Source: Sphingobacterium paludis
GTDB lineage: Bacteria > Bacteroidota > Bacteroidia > Sphingobacteriales > Sphingobacteriaceae
Length of the DNA: 64,000 bases
NCBI RefSeq assembly: GCF_004364125.1
Contig: NZ_SNZV01000003.1
Span: forward strand, 62,001 to 126,000
Direction: 5' to 3'
Under the pieces are notes generated by a model. The model was not told the origin of the DNA. It worked only from the letters and a program-made list of their open reading frames with translations, and made no database searches. Shown piece after piece: positions 17,642 to 26,743 of the stretch. Every line of letters starts with the position of its first letter. Position 1 is the stretch's first letter. A program made the translations under genes and the position numbers.

Positions 17642-18869
17642 CGAGTTCTCCTGCAATTACGTTTAAACTACTCATGTTAATTATCGCATCAGATATTAGC
17701 ATTCCGCTACTCATTGGAGCAAACATCTGGTAATTAATAAAAGATGGTCTGCGGAAATGTAATCGGTATGGAGAGCGCCCTCCGTCATGAATCATGTAAA
17801 AGCCCAGTTCGCCATTCGCGCCTTCGACAGCATGATACACTTCTGACTGCGGGGTTTCCCACTCACCCATCACAATTTTGAAATGATAGATCAAGGCTTC
17901 CATATTGGTATAAACCTGTTCTTTCGGCGGAAGATAAAAAGCGGGGACATCCGCGTGGAAAACTCCCTTCGGCTCCTTCGCGATCTTCGCTAACGCTTGC
18001 TTGATAATTCGTAGCGACTGCCACATCTCTTCATTCCGCACCATGAACCGATCGTATACATCACCCGAAGTCCCTACCGGAACATCAAACTCAAACTCTT
18101 CATAAGAGCTGTATGGATCAACGACACGAACATCATAGTCGACGCCTGTAGCGCGAAGAATAGGACCGGACCAGCTGTAGCTCAGCGCCTCCTCCGGCGT
18201 CACCGCAGCTACGCCAGATGTACGCTCGATAAAAATTCTATTCCGCACAAAAAGTTGCTCAAACTCTTTCAACACCGGCGGAAACCGCTCTAAAAATTCC
18301 TCAATTTTACGAAAGGCGATATCGTTAAAATCGCGCTCAAAGCCACCAATCCGACCAATGTTTGTGGTGAGACGTGCGCCGCAAATTTCTTCGAAGATTT
18401 CATATATAAATTCGCGCTCCTGCATCACATAGAGGAAACCGGAAAACGCCCCCGTATCCACGCCGAGAATACCATTACAAATAATATGATCGGCGATACG
18501 CGCCAGCTCCATAACAATCACGCGCATATATTGCACCCGCTTGGGGATCTCTATCTCCAACAGCTTTTCGACCGTCATGTGCCAGCCCATGTTGTTTATC
18601 GGAGCAGAACAGTAATTCAGTCGATCCGTGAGCGGCGTGATTTGATAGAAGGGCCTGTGCTCGGCGATCTTTTCAAAAGCACGATGTATATAGCCTATCG
18701 TAGATACGCCGCTTACGATACGCTCGCCGTCAATCTGCAGCACGTTTTGAAATACGCCATGTGTTGCGGGATGGGTTGGCCCCAAATTAAGGGTGATTAG
18801 CTCATCCTGCGGGTCGTTATCATAAAATACGCCAGCATTTGGCGTTATCTTGGTGATGGGTTTACTCAT
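17634..18869 (-). CDS. nuoD: NADH-quinone oxidoreductase subunit D
   Basis: A 411-residue 49-kDa-type subunit that forms the quinone site with NuoB. The N-terminal HPATHGVFQNVLQIDGE (about 33-49) carries the histidines facing the quinone head group, followed by GYIHRAFEKIAEHRPF. The C-terminus SFINYQMFAPMS and SGMLISDAIINMSSLNVI is typical. NuoC and NuoD are separate genes here, unlike the fused NuoCD of E. coli. Confidence 0.97.
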   Translation of the reverse strand: MSKPITKITPNAGVFYDNDPQDELITLNLGPTHPATHGVFQNVLQIDGERIVSGVSTIGYIHRAFEKIAEHRPFYQITPLTDRLNYCSAPINNMGWHMTVEKLLEIEIPKRVQYMRVIVMELARIADHIICNGILGVDTGAFSGFLYVMQEREFIYEIFEEICGARLTTNIGRIGGFERDFNDIAFRKIEEFLERFPPVLKEFEQLFVRNRIFIERTSGVAAVTPEEALSYSWSGPILRATGVDYDVRVVDPYSSYEEFEFDVPVGTSGDVYDRFMVRNEEMWQSLRIIKQALAKIAKEPKGVFHADVPAFYLPPKEQVYTNMEALIYHFKIVMGEWETPQSEVYHAVEGANGELGFYMIHDGGRSPYRLHFRRPSFINYQMFAPMSSGMLISDAIINMSSLNVIAGELDA

Positions 18870-18889
18870 TTCGCAGTCTCATTACAGGT

Positions 18890-19399
18890 TTAACGTCCAA
18901 AATAAAAGTCTTTTTTATCAACACGATTAGGATCTTCCAATGGGTATTCTTTTCGCATCGGAAAAACCTCAAGCTCATCCATATTTAAAATGCGTCGCAA
19001 ATCTGGATGCCCATCAAATATTACCCCGAAATAATCGTAAGTTTCGCGTTCCATCCAATTCGCGCCGTTCCACAGCACAGTGGCCGTAGGCACCGTTGGC
19101 GTAGGGCCGGAAACCAAGACCTTAAGACGAAGCCTTACGTTATGCAGCATGTTATGCAAATGATATACGATACAAAAATCTTTTTCTTGCTTGGGGTAAT
19201 GAACAGCCGTGATATCGGTCAAGTAATTTAATCGAAGTGTAGGATCATTCTTAACGAATTCCAGGAAAGCGATGAGCTGATTGGATTCTACACCTAGCGT
19301 TAAAAGACCATGTGGCTCGCCCAATACCACAAATGTCGCCCCAAATCTGTCTTGAAGCGCTTCGAGGATGATTTGGTTATCCAATTTATCCATTTCCAT
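18890..19399 (-). CDS. nuoC: NADH-quinone oxidoreductase subunit C
   Basis: A 169-residue 30-kDa-type subunit of the peripheral arm. The family signature ERETYDYFGVIFDGHPDLRR is present near 114-133, followed by the C-terminal EYPLEDPNRVDKKDFYFGR. Its ATG lies inside the nuoB end with a 14-nt overlap; an alternative ATG two codons later (19393) is possible. Separate from nuoD, 20 nt upstream of it. Confidence 0.95.
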   Translation of the reverse strand: MEMDKLDNQIILEALQDRFGATFVVLGEPHGLLTLGVESNQLIAFLEFVKNDPTLRLNYLTDITAVHYPKQEKDFCIVYHLHNMLHNVRLRLKVLVSGPTPTVPTATVLWNGANWMERETYDYFGVIFDGHPDLRRILNMDELEVFPMRKEYPLEDPNRVDKKDFYFGR

Positions 19400-19946
19400 T
19401 ATCTGTTGCGATACCGTACTTCTCCAATAAGGCTTTATATTCTGGAGTATTCCGACGATTTAACGATTCATTTTTCACAATCTCCTGCAGTTTTAGAACA
19501 CCATCCAAGATAGCTTCAGGGCGCGGCGGACAGCCGGGCACGTACACATCTACCGGAATAATTTCATCAATTCCTTGCAATACAGAGTAGGTATCAAATA
19601 TACCGCCGCTCGACGCACAGGCGCCTACAGCGATCACCCAGCGCGGTTCTGCCATTTGTATGTAAACCTGCCGTAACACGGGAGCCATCTTCTTCGCTAT
19701 GGTGCCCATAACCAATAACATATCGGCTTGCCGCGGGGAAAAACTAGGTCGCTCAGCCCCAAAACGTGCTAAATCATAGGTTGAACCCATCGTGGCCATG
19801 AACTCAATTCCACAACAGGAGGTCGCAAAAGGCAATGGCCATAGCGAATTCGCCCTTGCCAAGCCAATAGCTTTGTCCAATGTTGTTGCGAAAAATCCTG
19901 ATCCCTCTACGCCTGGAGGCGCTTCTGCCAATGTCACTTTACTCAT
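19386..19946 (-). CDS. nuoB: NADH-quinone oxidoreductase subunit B
   Basis: A 186-residue PSST-type subunit with cluster N2, the electron donor to quinone. The unusual tandem cysteines C44-C45 (ATSCCGIEFMA) plus C110 and C139 (VPGCPPRPE) form the N2 ligand set. The GTIAKKMAPVLRQVYIQM segment lining the quinone pocket is present. Located 77 nt downstream of nuoA. Confidence 0.97.
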   Translation of the reverse strand: MSKVTLAEAPPGVEGSGFFATTLDKAIGLARANSLWPLPFATSCCGIEFMATMGSTYDLARFGAERPSFSPRQADMLLVMGTIAKKMAPVLRQVYIQMAEPRWVIAVGACASSGGIFDTYSVLQGIDEIIPVDVYVPGCPPRPEAILDGVLKLQEIVKNESLNRRNTPEYKALLEKYGIATDNGNG

Positions 19947-20023
19947 GGCTTTGTTTTTTAGATGTATACTTCAGTTTATATGGATGGTGAGATGGACGTT
20001 TTAAATCCCTGCAGCGCGACTAA

Positions 20024-20404
20024 CTAATCCCAGTCTAACGCTTTTTTCTTGATAACGTAGATAAAGCCTAACAACAGCATGCCCATGAAAATGAACATCT
20101 CGATCAAGCCCTCGAAGCCAAATTCGCGAAAATTTACCGCCCAAGGGTACATAAATATAACCTCCACATCAAATATGACGAACAAGATCGCAACCAAGAA
20201 ATATTTGATAGAAAAGGGATGACGAGCGTTACCAACTACCTCAATCCCCGATTCAAACGAGCCCAGTTTGCTCTCAGTACGAACCTTAGGCCCAATTAAA
20301 TGGGTTCCGATAATTGTTAAAACACCGAATCCAACGGCTACACCTAATTGTAATAAAATAGGTATATAATCTACTGGAGTGCTGCTTAGGTTTACACTTT
20401 CCAT
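20024..20404 (-). CDS. nuoA: NADH-quinone oxidoreductase subunit A
   Basis: A 126-residue three-helix subunit of the complex I membrane arm and the first gene of the operon. The conserved FESGIEVVGNARHPFSIKYF segment and FDVEVIFMYPWAV (acidic residues of the quinone channel) are present. The start at 20404 matches the family N-terminus; the upstream open frame would run through the preceding terminator hairpin and is rejected. A TAnnTTTG promoter lies 30-38 nt upstream. Confidence 0.95.
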   Translation of the reverse strand: MESVNLSSTPVDYIPILLQLGVAVGFGVLTIIGTHLIGPKVRTESKLGSFESGIEVVGNARHPFSIKYFLVAILFVIFDVEVIFMYPWAVNFREFGFEGLIEMFIFMGMLLLGFIYVIKKKALDWD

Positions 20405-20433
20405 AATTACTAGTTTATTATCTGTTCTCAATA

Positions 20434-20442
20434 ACAAATATA
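20434..20442 (-). promoter_or_regulatory. -7 promoter element for the nuo operon
   Basis: Minus strand TATATTTGT matches the Bacteroidota -7 consensus TAnnTTTG exactly. It lies between the upstream terminator and nuoA, giving a short leader of about 20-25 nt. I see no -33 TTG at the usual spacing. Confidence 0.6.
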
Positions 20443-20457
20443 TCATTTTTTCCCAAT

Positions 20458-20484
20458 AAAAAAAGGGACTGCAAGCAGTCCCTT
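20458..20484 (-). terminator. rho-independent terminator of the TonB/TPR operon
   Basis: On the minus strand AAGGGACTGC pairs with GCAGTCCCTT (10 bp, 2-nt loop) and is followed by seven T. It separates the TPR gene from nuoA. Confidence 0.9.
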
Positions 20485-20507
20485 CAAATTTTAATGGTAT
20501 TTTAATA

Positions 20508-22247
20508 CTATAACTGATCAACAAATTGCGTAGCAATTTCGTCATCTGGTCTTACTTTCAACGTCTCTTGGAAATAGGTTTTTGCTTTCGCATTATCTCC
20601 TTTAAAGTAGTAGTAGTAACCAATATAGTTGTTGGCATCCGCTATGTAAGAGTTCGTCGTTTCATCTGATTTACCAGAGGCCTTGATCACTTCCAATAAT
20701 TGGTTGAACGAATCCAAGTACAAACCTTTCACGTTTTCCGGATCGTAAACAACGTTATCTAAAGCGAGCTCGGATAGACCTTTGAAATAAAGACCGTTTA
20801 CGAGGTATTTATCTTTAACGTCTTGTTTGGTCGCAGCAGTCACAAGGCCAAGAGCTTTTACAGCTTCATCCAAAAGAGGTTTTGCTTCCGCTAGTTTTGT
20901 CTGACCCAATTCGGGTGTTACCTCTTCGCCTTCAGCTGGTGAAATGATTCTAGACCCTTTTTGATATTGACCGACACCCAAATAGTAATTTGCATCGTAG
21001 TAGTAATCAGAAGCTGTATCAACAGCTACCACGCGGAAGATTTTGATCGCATTATCTACGTCTCCGTCTTGGTACTTCGCAAACGCGGATTCCGCGATTT
21101 CTGTCTCCAAGTTATCATCTTCTGTTTGTTTCTCTACCGCTTGCTTCAATAGCTCGCCTGCCTTCGCTTCATCGCCGGCACTCAAGTTAGCCAAACCTGC
21201 GTACAAATAATCACGTGGGATTAAACGCTCGGGTTGAACCTTTGAGAATAACGTATTCATATACTCCGCAGCTTTCGCGTAATCTTTGTCTTGGTTGTAG
21301 GCGATGTATCCCAAATAACGGTATACTTTCGCATCAACCCCAGGCGCATTAGCTAATTCTTCAGCAACGGTTTTCAACTCGGCATAGTTACCTGAGTATA
21401 CCAAAAAGTCAGCATAACGTGTTTTCGCCTCAACCGAGTTATCACCTGTCAGCTCAAGATATTTCTTGTAGTTCTCTACACCTTTTTGGTTGATCTCACG
21501 ATACTGATCTTCTGGAGCCTTTAGTGACGACAGATAGTAGGTCTCAGCAAGCTCACGGTAAAGCGGCGCATAGTCAGCATGCTCTTGTGTCAAAGCTGTT
21601 AATTGCTCCAATACGACGTCATAAGCCTGTGCTCTTCTGGAGATTACTGCCTGGCCGATTTTCGGTGCCAATAATGCAGGATCCATATATTCAGCATCAC
21701 GGTAGTTCACATAAGCTTGACTACTTTCACCTAAGCCGGCATAAGCATCACCAAGAGCAACTAAAATTGTCGCATCTTTCGCATTTTTAGCTTTCGCTTG
21801 CGTTAGATATTCAATCGCTTTTGTGTAGTCAGGCTTAGGAGCGTCGATATAGGCTTCACCAATATACAACAATGGCAAATAATCTTTTTTACCTAATCCA
21901 GATACTGCTGTGGCGAACTTCGTCTCCGCTGCACTTTGATTGCCGCTCATTAAATCGACAATCCCCAACCCTACATTATTCAACTGTTCTTTGGGAGCGT
22001 TTGTCAACCCTTGGTTAAACACAATGGCTGCAGAGTCAACCTTATCATTGATTAAATGAACTCTACCCAGGTAGAAATAATTCTCCCCATCTTTTGCCTT
22101 TTTCTCCACCAAGTTCTTAAGAATTCCTTTTGCTTTATCGTACTGCTCTGCTGTCAACGCAGCTTTCGCATCTTTTAAGCTTTGGGCACTTACAGAACCA
22201 ATTGTTCCAGCCAATAATAGACTTAAAAATAATTTGCTGTTTGTCAT
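20508..22247 (-). CDS. periplasmic tetratricopeptide-repeat protein
   Basis: A 579-residue exported protein. A signal peptide (about 1-22, ending GSVSAQS) is followed by many TPR-like helical pairs over the whole length, e.g. AEQYDKAKGILKNLVE, DGENYFYLGRVHLIND, AKDATILVALGDAYAGLGES and the C-terminal DNAKAKTYFQETLKVRPDD. TPR arrays act as protein-binding scaffolds. It is the last gene of an operon with exbB-exbD-exbD-tonB and a PstS-like lipoprotein, so it may serve the Ton machinery or its outer-membrane clients; that role is inference. A terminator follows the stop. Confidence 0.85.
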   Translation of the reverse strand: MTNSKLFLSLLLAGTIGSVSAQSLKDAKAALTAEQYDKAKGILKNLVEKKAKDGENYFYLGRVHLINDKVDSAAIVFNQGLTNAPKEQLNNVGLGIVDLMSGNQSAAETKFATAVSGLGKKDYLPLLYIGEAYIDAPKPDYTKAIEYLTQAKAKNAKDATILVALGDAYAGLGESSQAYVNYRDAEYMDPALLAPKIGQAVISRRAQAYDVVLEQLTALTQEHADYAPLYRELAETYYLSSLKAPEDQYREINQKGVENYKKYLELTGDNSVEAKTRYADFLVYSGNYAELKTVAEELANAPGVDAKVYRYLGYIAYNQDKDYAKAAEYMNTLFSKVQPERLIPRDYLYAGLANLSAGDEAKAGELLKQAVEKQTEDDNLETEIAESAFAKYQDGDVDNAIKIFRVVAVDTASDYYYDANYYLGVGQYQKGSRIISPAEGEEVTPELGQTKLAEAKPLLDEAVKALGLVTAATKQDVKDKYLVNGLYFKGLSELALDNVVYDPENVKGLYLDSFNQLLEVIKASGKSDETTNSYIADANNYIGYYYYFKGDNAKAKTYFQETLKVRPDDEIATQFVDQL

Positions 22248-22280
22248 AATCTATTTGTGTTCTATTTTATTCTTCTATTG

Positions 22281-23234
22281 TTAAATATTATCTCGTACAA
22301 TGATCTCCCGCCCTGGCATGGTAGCCGGCACTAAACCAGCCTTCAGCACGATGCGTTGACCACGATCACCGGTTAAGAAAGCAGAGAAACCTATGCCCAA
22401 CCCTAAATTCGGTTGATAATTCAGTACATAAAATGTGCGTTGCAAGGGATACTGTCCGGCGGCTATAGTTGATTGATTTGGTATATAAAATCTGTTATCA
22501 GCCTTTTCTCCAAGCGTATTCTGCACGCTCAAGATACGAATATTATTTTTATTTGGAAATGATGCGATCAAATCTCTGTATTCGTTATAGCCCAATATAC
22601 CCAATTTATCTGGCGATTGCGCAACCGCCTCAAGCACGCTTTTTGCTCCACTTCCCGCCTCGACAAAGGTGGAAGCTGCCTTCTCCATTTGGCCAAGCTC
22701 TCTTAGGAACCTAAAGCTACTGGAGTTGATGTTATCAAACACAATTTTCCGGCTATCCACACTTTTCCCTTTCATTGCATTTGTTAAATACGATATTGTA
22801 ACGCTCGTATCGGCCGATTTAGTATTGCTAACAACAACTATTCCATCTGACCAAACAGCGAAGGTTCGAGGGGTGATGGACCGCTGTTTGAAAGATGCCT
22901 CTTCTTCTTCGTTTAGCGGCCTAGCTAGGATAGCAACACTTGCTTTTCCCGACACCAACTCGCGGATAGCTAAAACCTCAGGCTTTGTAATAAAGCTAAG
23001 CTTGGCATTGGGATAGGCCGATAAAAAAACCTCCTCCTGCTCTTTTAACAAGGGCATAACAGATTCATCAACAGCCACCGAAAGCGTACCAACCAGTATG
23101 TCCTCCTGACTTTGTTCTTCCCGCGTGCGGCCCGGATCAGCGAGGCGATCTCCGTCTTGCCTATTGGGGGAACAAGCGGCAACCAGAAGTCCTAGAACTA
23201 CACCTGCCTTTATGATACTTTTCATGCTCATCAT
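22281..23234 (-). CDS. PstS-like substrate-binding lipoprotein in TonB operon
   Basis: A 317-residue lipoprotein: N-terminal hydrophobic stretch with lipobox LVAAC (Cys at residue 21 counting from the first Met; starts at 23234, 23231 and 23225 are all possible). The body is a type 2 periplasmic-binding fold of the PstS/PBP-like kind, with FVEAGSGAKSVLEAV and LGILGYNEYRD near the middle. There are no pstCAB genes near, and the gene sits between tonB and a TPR gene, so ordinary phosphate uptake is doubtful. A role with the Ton system is inferred from gene order that, from memory, is conserved in Bacteroidota. The ligand is unknown. Confidence 0.82.
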   Translation of the reverse strand: MMSMKSIIKAGVVLGLLVAACSPNRQDGDRLADPGRTREEQSQEDILVGTLSVAVDESVMPLLKEQEEVFLSAYPNAKLSFITKPEVLAIRELVSGKASVAILARPLNEEEEASFKQRSITPRTFAVWSDGIVVVSNTKSADTSVTISYLTNAMKGKSVDSRKIVFDNINSSSFRFLRELGQMEKAASTFVEAGSGAKSVLEAVAQSPDKLGILGYNEYRDLIASFPNKNNIRILSVQNTLGEKADNRFYIPNQSTIAAGQYPLQRTFYVLNYQPNLGLGIGFSAFLTGDRGQRIVLKAGLVPATMPGREIIVRDNI

Positions 23235-23348
23235 CTCTATTTGTTTACCAATTTTTTGCTTTTATTAACGACACCACTCCTACGATGGTTCTGTTTACAT
23301 ACTTATTAGATAGTAGAAAACCGCAGAAAGTTTAATCCACTAAGCAGA

Positions 23349-23588
23349 TTATCGCCTAAAATTGTTTTGCCATAATCGGGCAAAACGCATAAAGGAATAC
23401 ACGATCAGCAAGATTCCGAATAACTTTTTGTAGGTAGGGTCTATTTCTATAGGAAATCCATTCCAAAAGATGATGAGAACGCCCAATGTAAAATAAAAGG
23501 CGAACATCGCTAGCCCTAAAATAGACAGAAATCGCTGGGTTGGCGATTTCTGACTAAATTTTCTTGTGCTGTTACGCAAACCGTTCAT
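23349..23588 (-). CDS. small membrane protein in TonB operon, hypothetical
   Basis: A 79-residue protein with a basic N-terminus (NGLRNSTRKFSQKSPTQR) and two hydrophobic helices (about 24-44 and 55-68), ending in a basic tail. It begins 1 nt after the tonB stop, so it is almost certainly translated with it. No function is known to me; position suggests an accessory of the ExbB/ExbD/TonB complex. Confidence 0.7.
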   Translation of the reverse strand: MNGLRNSTRKFSQKSPTQRFLSILGLAMFAFYFTLGVLIIFWNGFPIEIDPTYKKLFGILLIVYSFMRFARLWQNNFRR

Positions 23589-23589
23589 A

Positions 23590-24465
23590 CTATTGCTGAA
23601 GGTTTAATGAGATAGGTAATGTGTAGGCAACACGAACCGGACGACCATTCTGAATACCTGGCTTCCATTTTTTCGCTTTTTTCAACACATTTACCGCAGC
23701 TTGACCTGTACCGTATGACAAATCCTTCACGACTTTCACATCTGTTAAGCTACCATCGCGCTCAACAACAAATGATACGACAACTTGGCCTTTCACACCA
23801 GCGTCAATTGCGCTTGGTGGATATGTGTAGTTATCACCTACCCATTTACGAAAGGCAGCAAGTCCGCCAATTGGCTCCGGATTTACCTCTACCGCTGTAA
23901 AGATCTTATTGGATTCATTACCGTCTGGATCGCCTGTAGCACTTCCGGTAATTTGTCCTTCCACCTTTTTAGGACCAAATTCGCCTGTCGGTACACCGGC
24001 AGCCCCTTTAGTTCCCTTTAACGTAATACGTGCAGGTGTTTTATTTTCTTTTTTAATTTCTTCTTGAGAAACGACCTCTTCCTTCACTTGGTTTTGAGGC
24101 ACCACTTTTGGCTCCGGGAAACGCACTAAATCTTCTGCTGGCGGCTCCTGCGCAATACGCTGAGGTGGCTCTTCTTCCTGTGGAAGAGGTTCTTCTTCTT
24201 CTTCTGGCTCCGGAATATCCAAATCCTCTAGTGTAACCTCGGTAATGACCGGTGCTTCTTCTACAGGTTTATCTGGAAAAACCTTAATGTTAAACATTTT
24301 TGGAGCACTCAAAACAAGAACGCTTGCAGTGATCGCGAGTAGACCGATATTGGTCGCCTTCGGCGCGTATTTACGCAAATCGTAGGCACCATATTCTCTG
24401 TTTCTATTCGCAAAAACGACATCAAGCCATTCTTTTTTGAATATATCTAATTTAGAACCAAACAT
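23590..24465 (-). CDS. tonB: TonB energy-transducing protein
   Basis: A 291-residue TonB. The cytoplasmic N-terminus KKEWLDVVFANRNREYGAYD is the form typical of Bacteroidota, followed by one transmembrane helix (about 38-55). A Pro/Glu-rich periplasm-spanning linker follows (about 68-130; e.g. EPEEEEEPLPQEEEPP), then the C-terminal TonB domain (about 205-291) with YPPSAIDAGVKGQVVVSFVV and a VRVAYTLPISL end strand. It carries inner-membrane proton energy to outer-membrane SusC-like or siderophore receptors. It is preceded by its own exbB and two exbD genes. Confidence 0.94.
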   Translation of the reverse strand: MFGSKLDIFKKEWLDVVFANRNREYGAYDLRKYAPKATNIGLLAITASVLVLSAPKMFNIKVFPDKPVEEAPVITEVTLEDLDIPEPEEEEEPLPQEEEPPQRIAQEPPAEDLVRFPEPKVVPQNQVKEEVVSQEEIKKENKTPARITLKGTKGAAGVPTGEFGPKKVEGQITGSATGDPDGNESNKIFTAVEVNPEPIGGLAAFRKWVGDNYTYPPSAIDAGVKGQVVVSFVVERDGSLTDVKVVKDLSYGTGQAAVNVLKKAKKWKPGIQNGRPVRVAYTLPISLNLQQ

Positions 24466-24484
24466 ATTTTACTTAATTATGCAA

Positions 24485-25036
24485 TTAGTCGTTAAATAGA
24501 CCATCGCGTTTTAACACCTCTATTTCGTCATTGTTGATCTTGGAAATCATATAGCGCTTCACGTCTACAATTTTCATCTCGTCTAAGATATCGACAAGGT
24601 TACGTTGTACCGATTTCTCACTAGGTCTGATTACGACGATCAAATCTTTACCGCCAGAACGCGCTGGTACCTCTTTTTGCATTTTTAGCAAAACCTGACG
24701 GATGCCTTCTTTACCATAATCTACCGTTACTGGTGGATAAATCGGCTTCGCTAATTGTCCGTAGTACCAAGAGATTTTATTGTCTGATCCTAATAAAAGC
24801 GTGATAGAACGATTATCGGCAATCTCTAGATTGTCATTCGCGTCCATCTTATTTTTATCAGGCATCGCAACGTCCATCGCCTGTGGTTTATTTAATGACG
24901 TGGTCAACATGAAGAAGGTGATCAACAAGAACGCTAAGTCTACCATGGCGGTCAAATCGACCTTACCACCAGCTTTCTTGGCTCTAACCTTGCCGCCTTT
25001 GCCTCCTTTACCACTATCCTGATTTAATTCTGCCAT
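24485..25036 (-). CDS. exbD: ExbD/TolR family protein (second copy)
   Basis: A 183-residue single-span protein. A short basic N-terminus (GGKGGKVRAKKAGGK) precedes the helix, which starts KVDLTAMVDLAFLLITFFML and contains the essential membrane Asp (MVDLAF) that takes protons from the ExbB channel. The periplasmic part (about 55-183) is the peptidoglycan/TonB-contacting domain. It follows the other exbD by 20 nt. The glycine/lysine-rich front distinguishes it from the first copy. Confidence 0.93.
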   Translation of the reverse strand: MAELNQDSGKGGKGGKVRAKKAGGKVDLTAMVDLAFLLITFFMLTTSLNKPQAMDVAMPDKNKMDANDNLEIADNRSITLLLGSDNKISWYYGQLAKPIYPPVTVDYGKEGIRQVLLKMQKEVPARSGGKDLIVVIRPSEKSVQRNLVDILDEMKIVDVKRYMISKINNDEIEVLKRDGLFND

Positions 25037-25056
25037 TTTTTATTTCAATTAAACGA

Positions 25057-25710
25057 CTATTGCTCGGATGCGCGTAAGCCTGTTACAAAACTAAATTTGT
25101 TCTGCTTTTGGTTACGCAACGTTTCAATAATCAAATTAACAATTGGATACTTCTCATTTGCATCGGCTTTGATAGCAACCTTCATCGGTCCTGGATCGAC
25201 AAAGTCTCTCTCTCCTTCGCGTGAACGATTGTATTCAATTGTTGCCTTCCGTGCTTCCTGAACCCAAGAATACAATTCATTTGAAGCTGTTTCTGTACTA
25301 TCTACAGGAACACCTGGCTGAATCTTCTCATCGCGTTGTTCATTAGGCAACGAAAGTAGTTGACGCAAATTTTTCATAGGAACGCCAAACTCGTCTAGTT
25401 GTTTAAACTTCTCATATTCCTCTGCTGAAAATGCAACACCGTACTTTTGCGACATATTCTTCAACGTGATCTCGCGTACCGTTGGATTTTTCACGCCGAA
25501 GAAGATTTTGCCTTCCGCTACCGAGATAACACCAAGGTTATCATCCGGTAATTTATCCGGCGTGGTTGATTGTGGAGTATCCACGACCAACACTTCAGGT
25601 TGACGAGCAGTAGCCGTTAATACGAAGAACGTAAGAAGCAAGAACGAGACGTCACACATCGCCGTCATGTCGATGGAGGTACTGGCTCTTTTTACTTTTG
25701 CTTTACCCAT
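25057..25710 (-). CDS. exbD: ExbD/TolR family protein (first copy)
   Basis: A 217-residue ExbD with the membrane helix TSIDMTAMCDVSFLLLTFFV (about 10-30), including the proton-binding Asp. The periplasmic domain is longer than in standard ExbD (about 140 residues), with an inserted segment around 85-140 that includes EEYEKFKQLDEFGVPMKNLR. Two different ExbD proteins encoded together suggest a heteromeric channel partner for one ExbB. The gene starts 99 nt after exbB. Confidence 0.92.
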   Translation of the reverse strand: MGKAKVKRASTSIDMTAMCDVSFLLLTFFVLTATARQPEVLVVDTPQSTTPDKLPDDNLGVISVAEGKIFFGVKNPTVREITLKNMSQKYGVAFSAEEYEKFKQLDEFGVPMKNLRQLLSLPNEQRDEKIQPGVPVDSTETASNELYSWVQEARKATIEYNRSREGERDFVDPGPMKVAIKADANEKYPIVNLIIETLRNQKQNKFSFVTGLRASEQ

Positions 25711-25809
25711 TTTTCTTTACTTCTTTAATTAACAATTCTTATTCCTTTTAATGATGATGATCTTTCCTCACAAATTCCATAAAAGAATTTGAAAAAATAT
25801 CATGTTTTC

Positions 25810-26640
25810 TTACTTGTGGTTTGCAGCGTACGTTTGTACGATTGAGAAACCAGCTTCGTCGATAGAATAAGTTAAGTTGTCAATTTTTGCAGTCAAGATG
25901 TTGTACATGACGATAGCGAATGTAGAAGTCGCGATACCTGTAGCCGTATTGATCAAGGCTTCAGAGATACCGTTTGCTAATTTAGCTGAATCTGGAGCAC
26001 CACCTGTTGCAAGAGCGGAGAAGGCCTTGATCATACCTGTTACCGTACCCAATAGACCTGTCAATGTACCGATAGAAACTAATGTAGCGATAACGTTCAT
26101 GTTTTTCTCTAACATTGGCATTTCTAATGCAGTTGTTTCTTCGATTTCTTTTTGGATCGCTACTACTGATTTTTCAGCATCTAATCCTGTGTTAGCAGAA
26201 ACATCTTTGTATTTCAATAAACCTGCTTTTACAACGTTCGCTACAGAACCTTTTTGTTTGTCACACTCAGCAATAGCTGAATCAATATTACCGCCATTAA
26301 TTAATGACTGAATTTTTCTAACGAAGTTACCAACGTTGCCTGTTCCAGCTGCTCTGCTGATTACTAAGAAACGTTCGATAGAGAATACCCATACCATTAA
26401 GAATAAACCGATCAATACAGGTACGATCACACCAGCGTGATAAACCATTCCTAAATAGTTTCCTGGTTTTGGTTGGTTTTCTGGATTTTCTTCCAAGAAA
26501 TTCGAAGGTGCTCCCATAACATATGCCCATACTACGTAACCGATGATGAAACAAATGATGATTGCTAAACTCGCAAATAAATTACCTGAATTTCCGCTTT
26601 CATTCTTAGCAGGAGTAGTAGTTTTTGGTGCGTTTGCCAT
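25810..26640 (-). CDS. exbB: MotA/TolQ/ExbB proton channel protein
   Basis: A 276-residue ExbB. An N-terminal helix (about 22-43) and a second helix (about 67-90, VIVPVLIGLFLMVWVFSIERF) are followed by a cytoplasmic region and the paired channel helices (about 180-215 and 225-250), with LVSIGTLTGLLGTVTGMIKAF and the Thr-rich NTATGIATSTFAIVMYN that lines the proton path. Together with two ExbD proteins it powers TonB. First gene of the operon, with a TAnnTTTG promoter about 95 nt upstream. The N-terminal extension rich in Thr/Lys is longer than in E. coli ExbB. Confidence 0.94.
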   Translation of the reverse strand: MANAPKTTTPAKNESGNSGNLFASLAIIICFIIGYVVWAYVMGAPSNFLEENPENQPKPGNYLGMVYHAGVIVPVLIGLFLMVWVFSIERFLVISRAAGTGNVGNFVRKIQSLINGGNIDSAIAECDKQKGSVANVVKAGLLKYKDVSANTGLDAEKSVVAIQKEIEETTALEMPMLEKNMNVIATLVSIGTLTGLLGTVTGMIKAFSALATGGAPDSAKLANGISEALINTATGIATSTFAIVMYNILTAKIDNLTYSIDEAGFSIVQTYAANHK

Positions 26641-26734
26641 TTTTTTACTAATTTTTAGATTTTTACTGTTGTTTAATATTACTGTTTAATTCAATTTGTG
26701 CAATGTATTGCCATCTATCTTGCTGTTAAGCAAA

Positions 26735-26743
26735 ACAAATATA
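26735..26743 (-). promoter_or_regulatory. -7 promoter element for the exbB operon
   Basis: Minus strand TATATTTGT, an exact TAnnTTTG match, 95-103 nt upstream of the exbB start. It gives an AT-rich leader of about 85-90 nt. Confidence 0.55.

Noticed and set aside
20405..20545. N-terminal extension of NuoA
   Set aside because: It would translate through the upstream terminator hairpin and across the promoter; the family start is at 20404.
22281..23234. Phosphate ABC uptake system
   Set aside because: Only a PstS-like protein is present; no pstC, pstA, pstB or phoU nearby.
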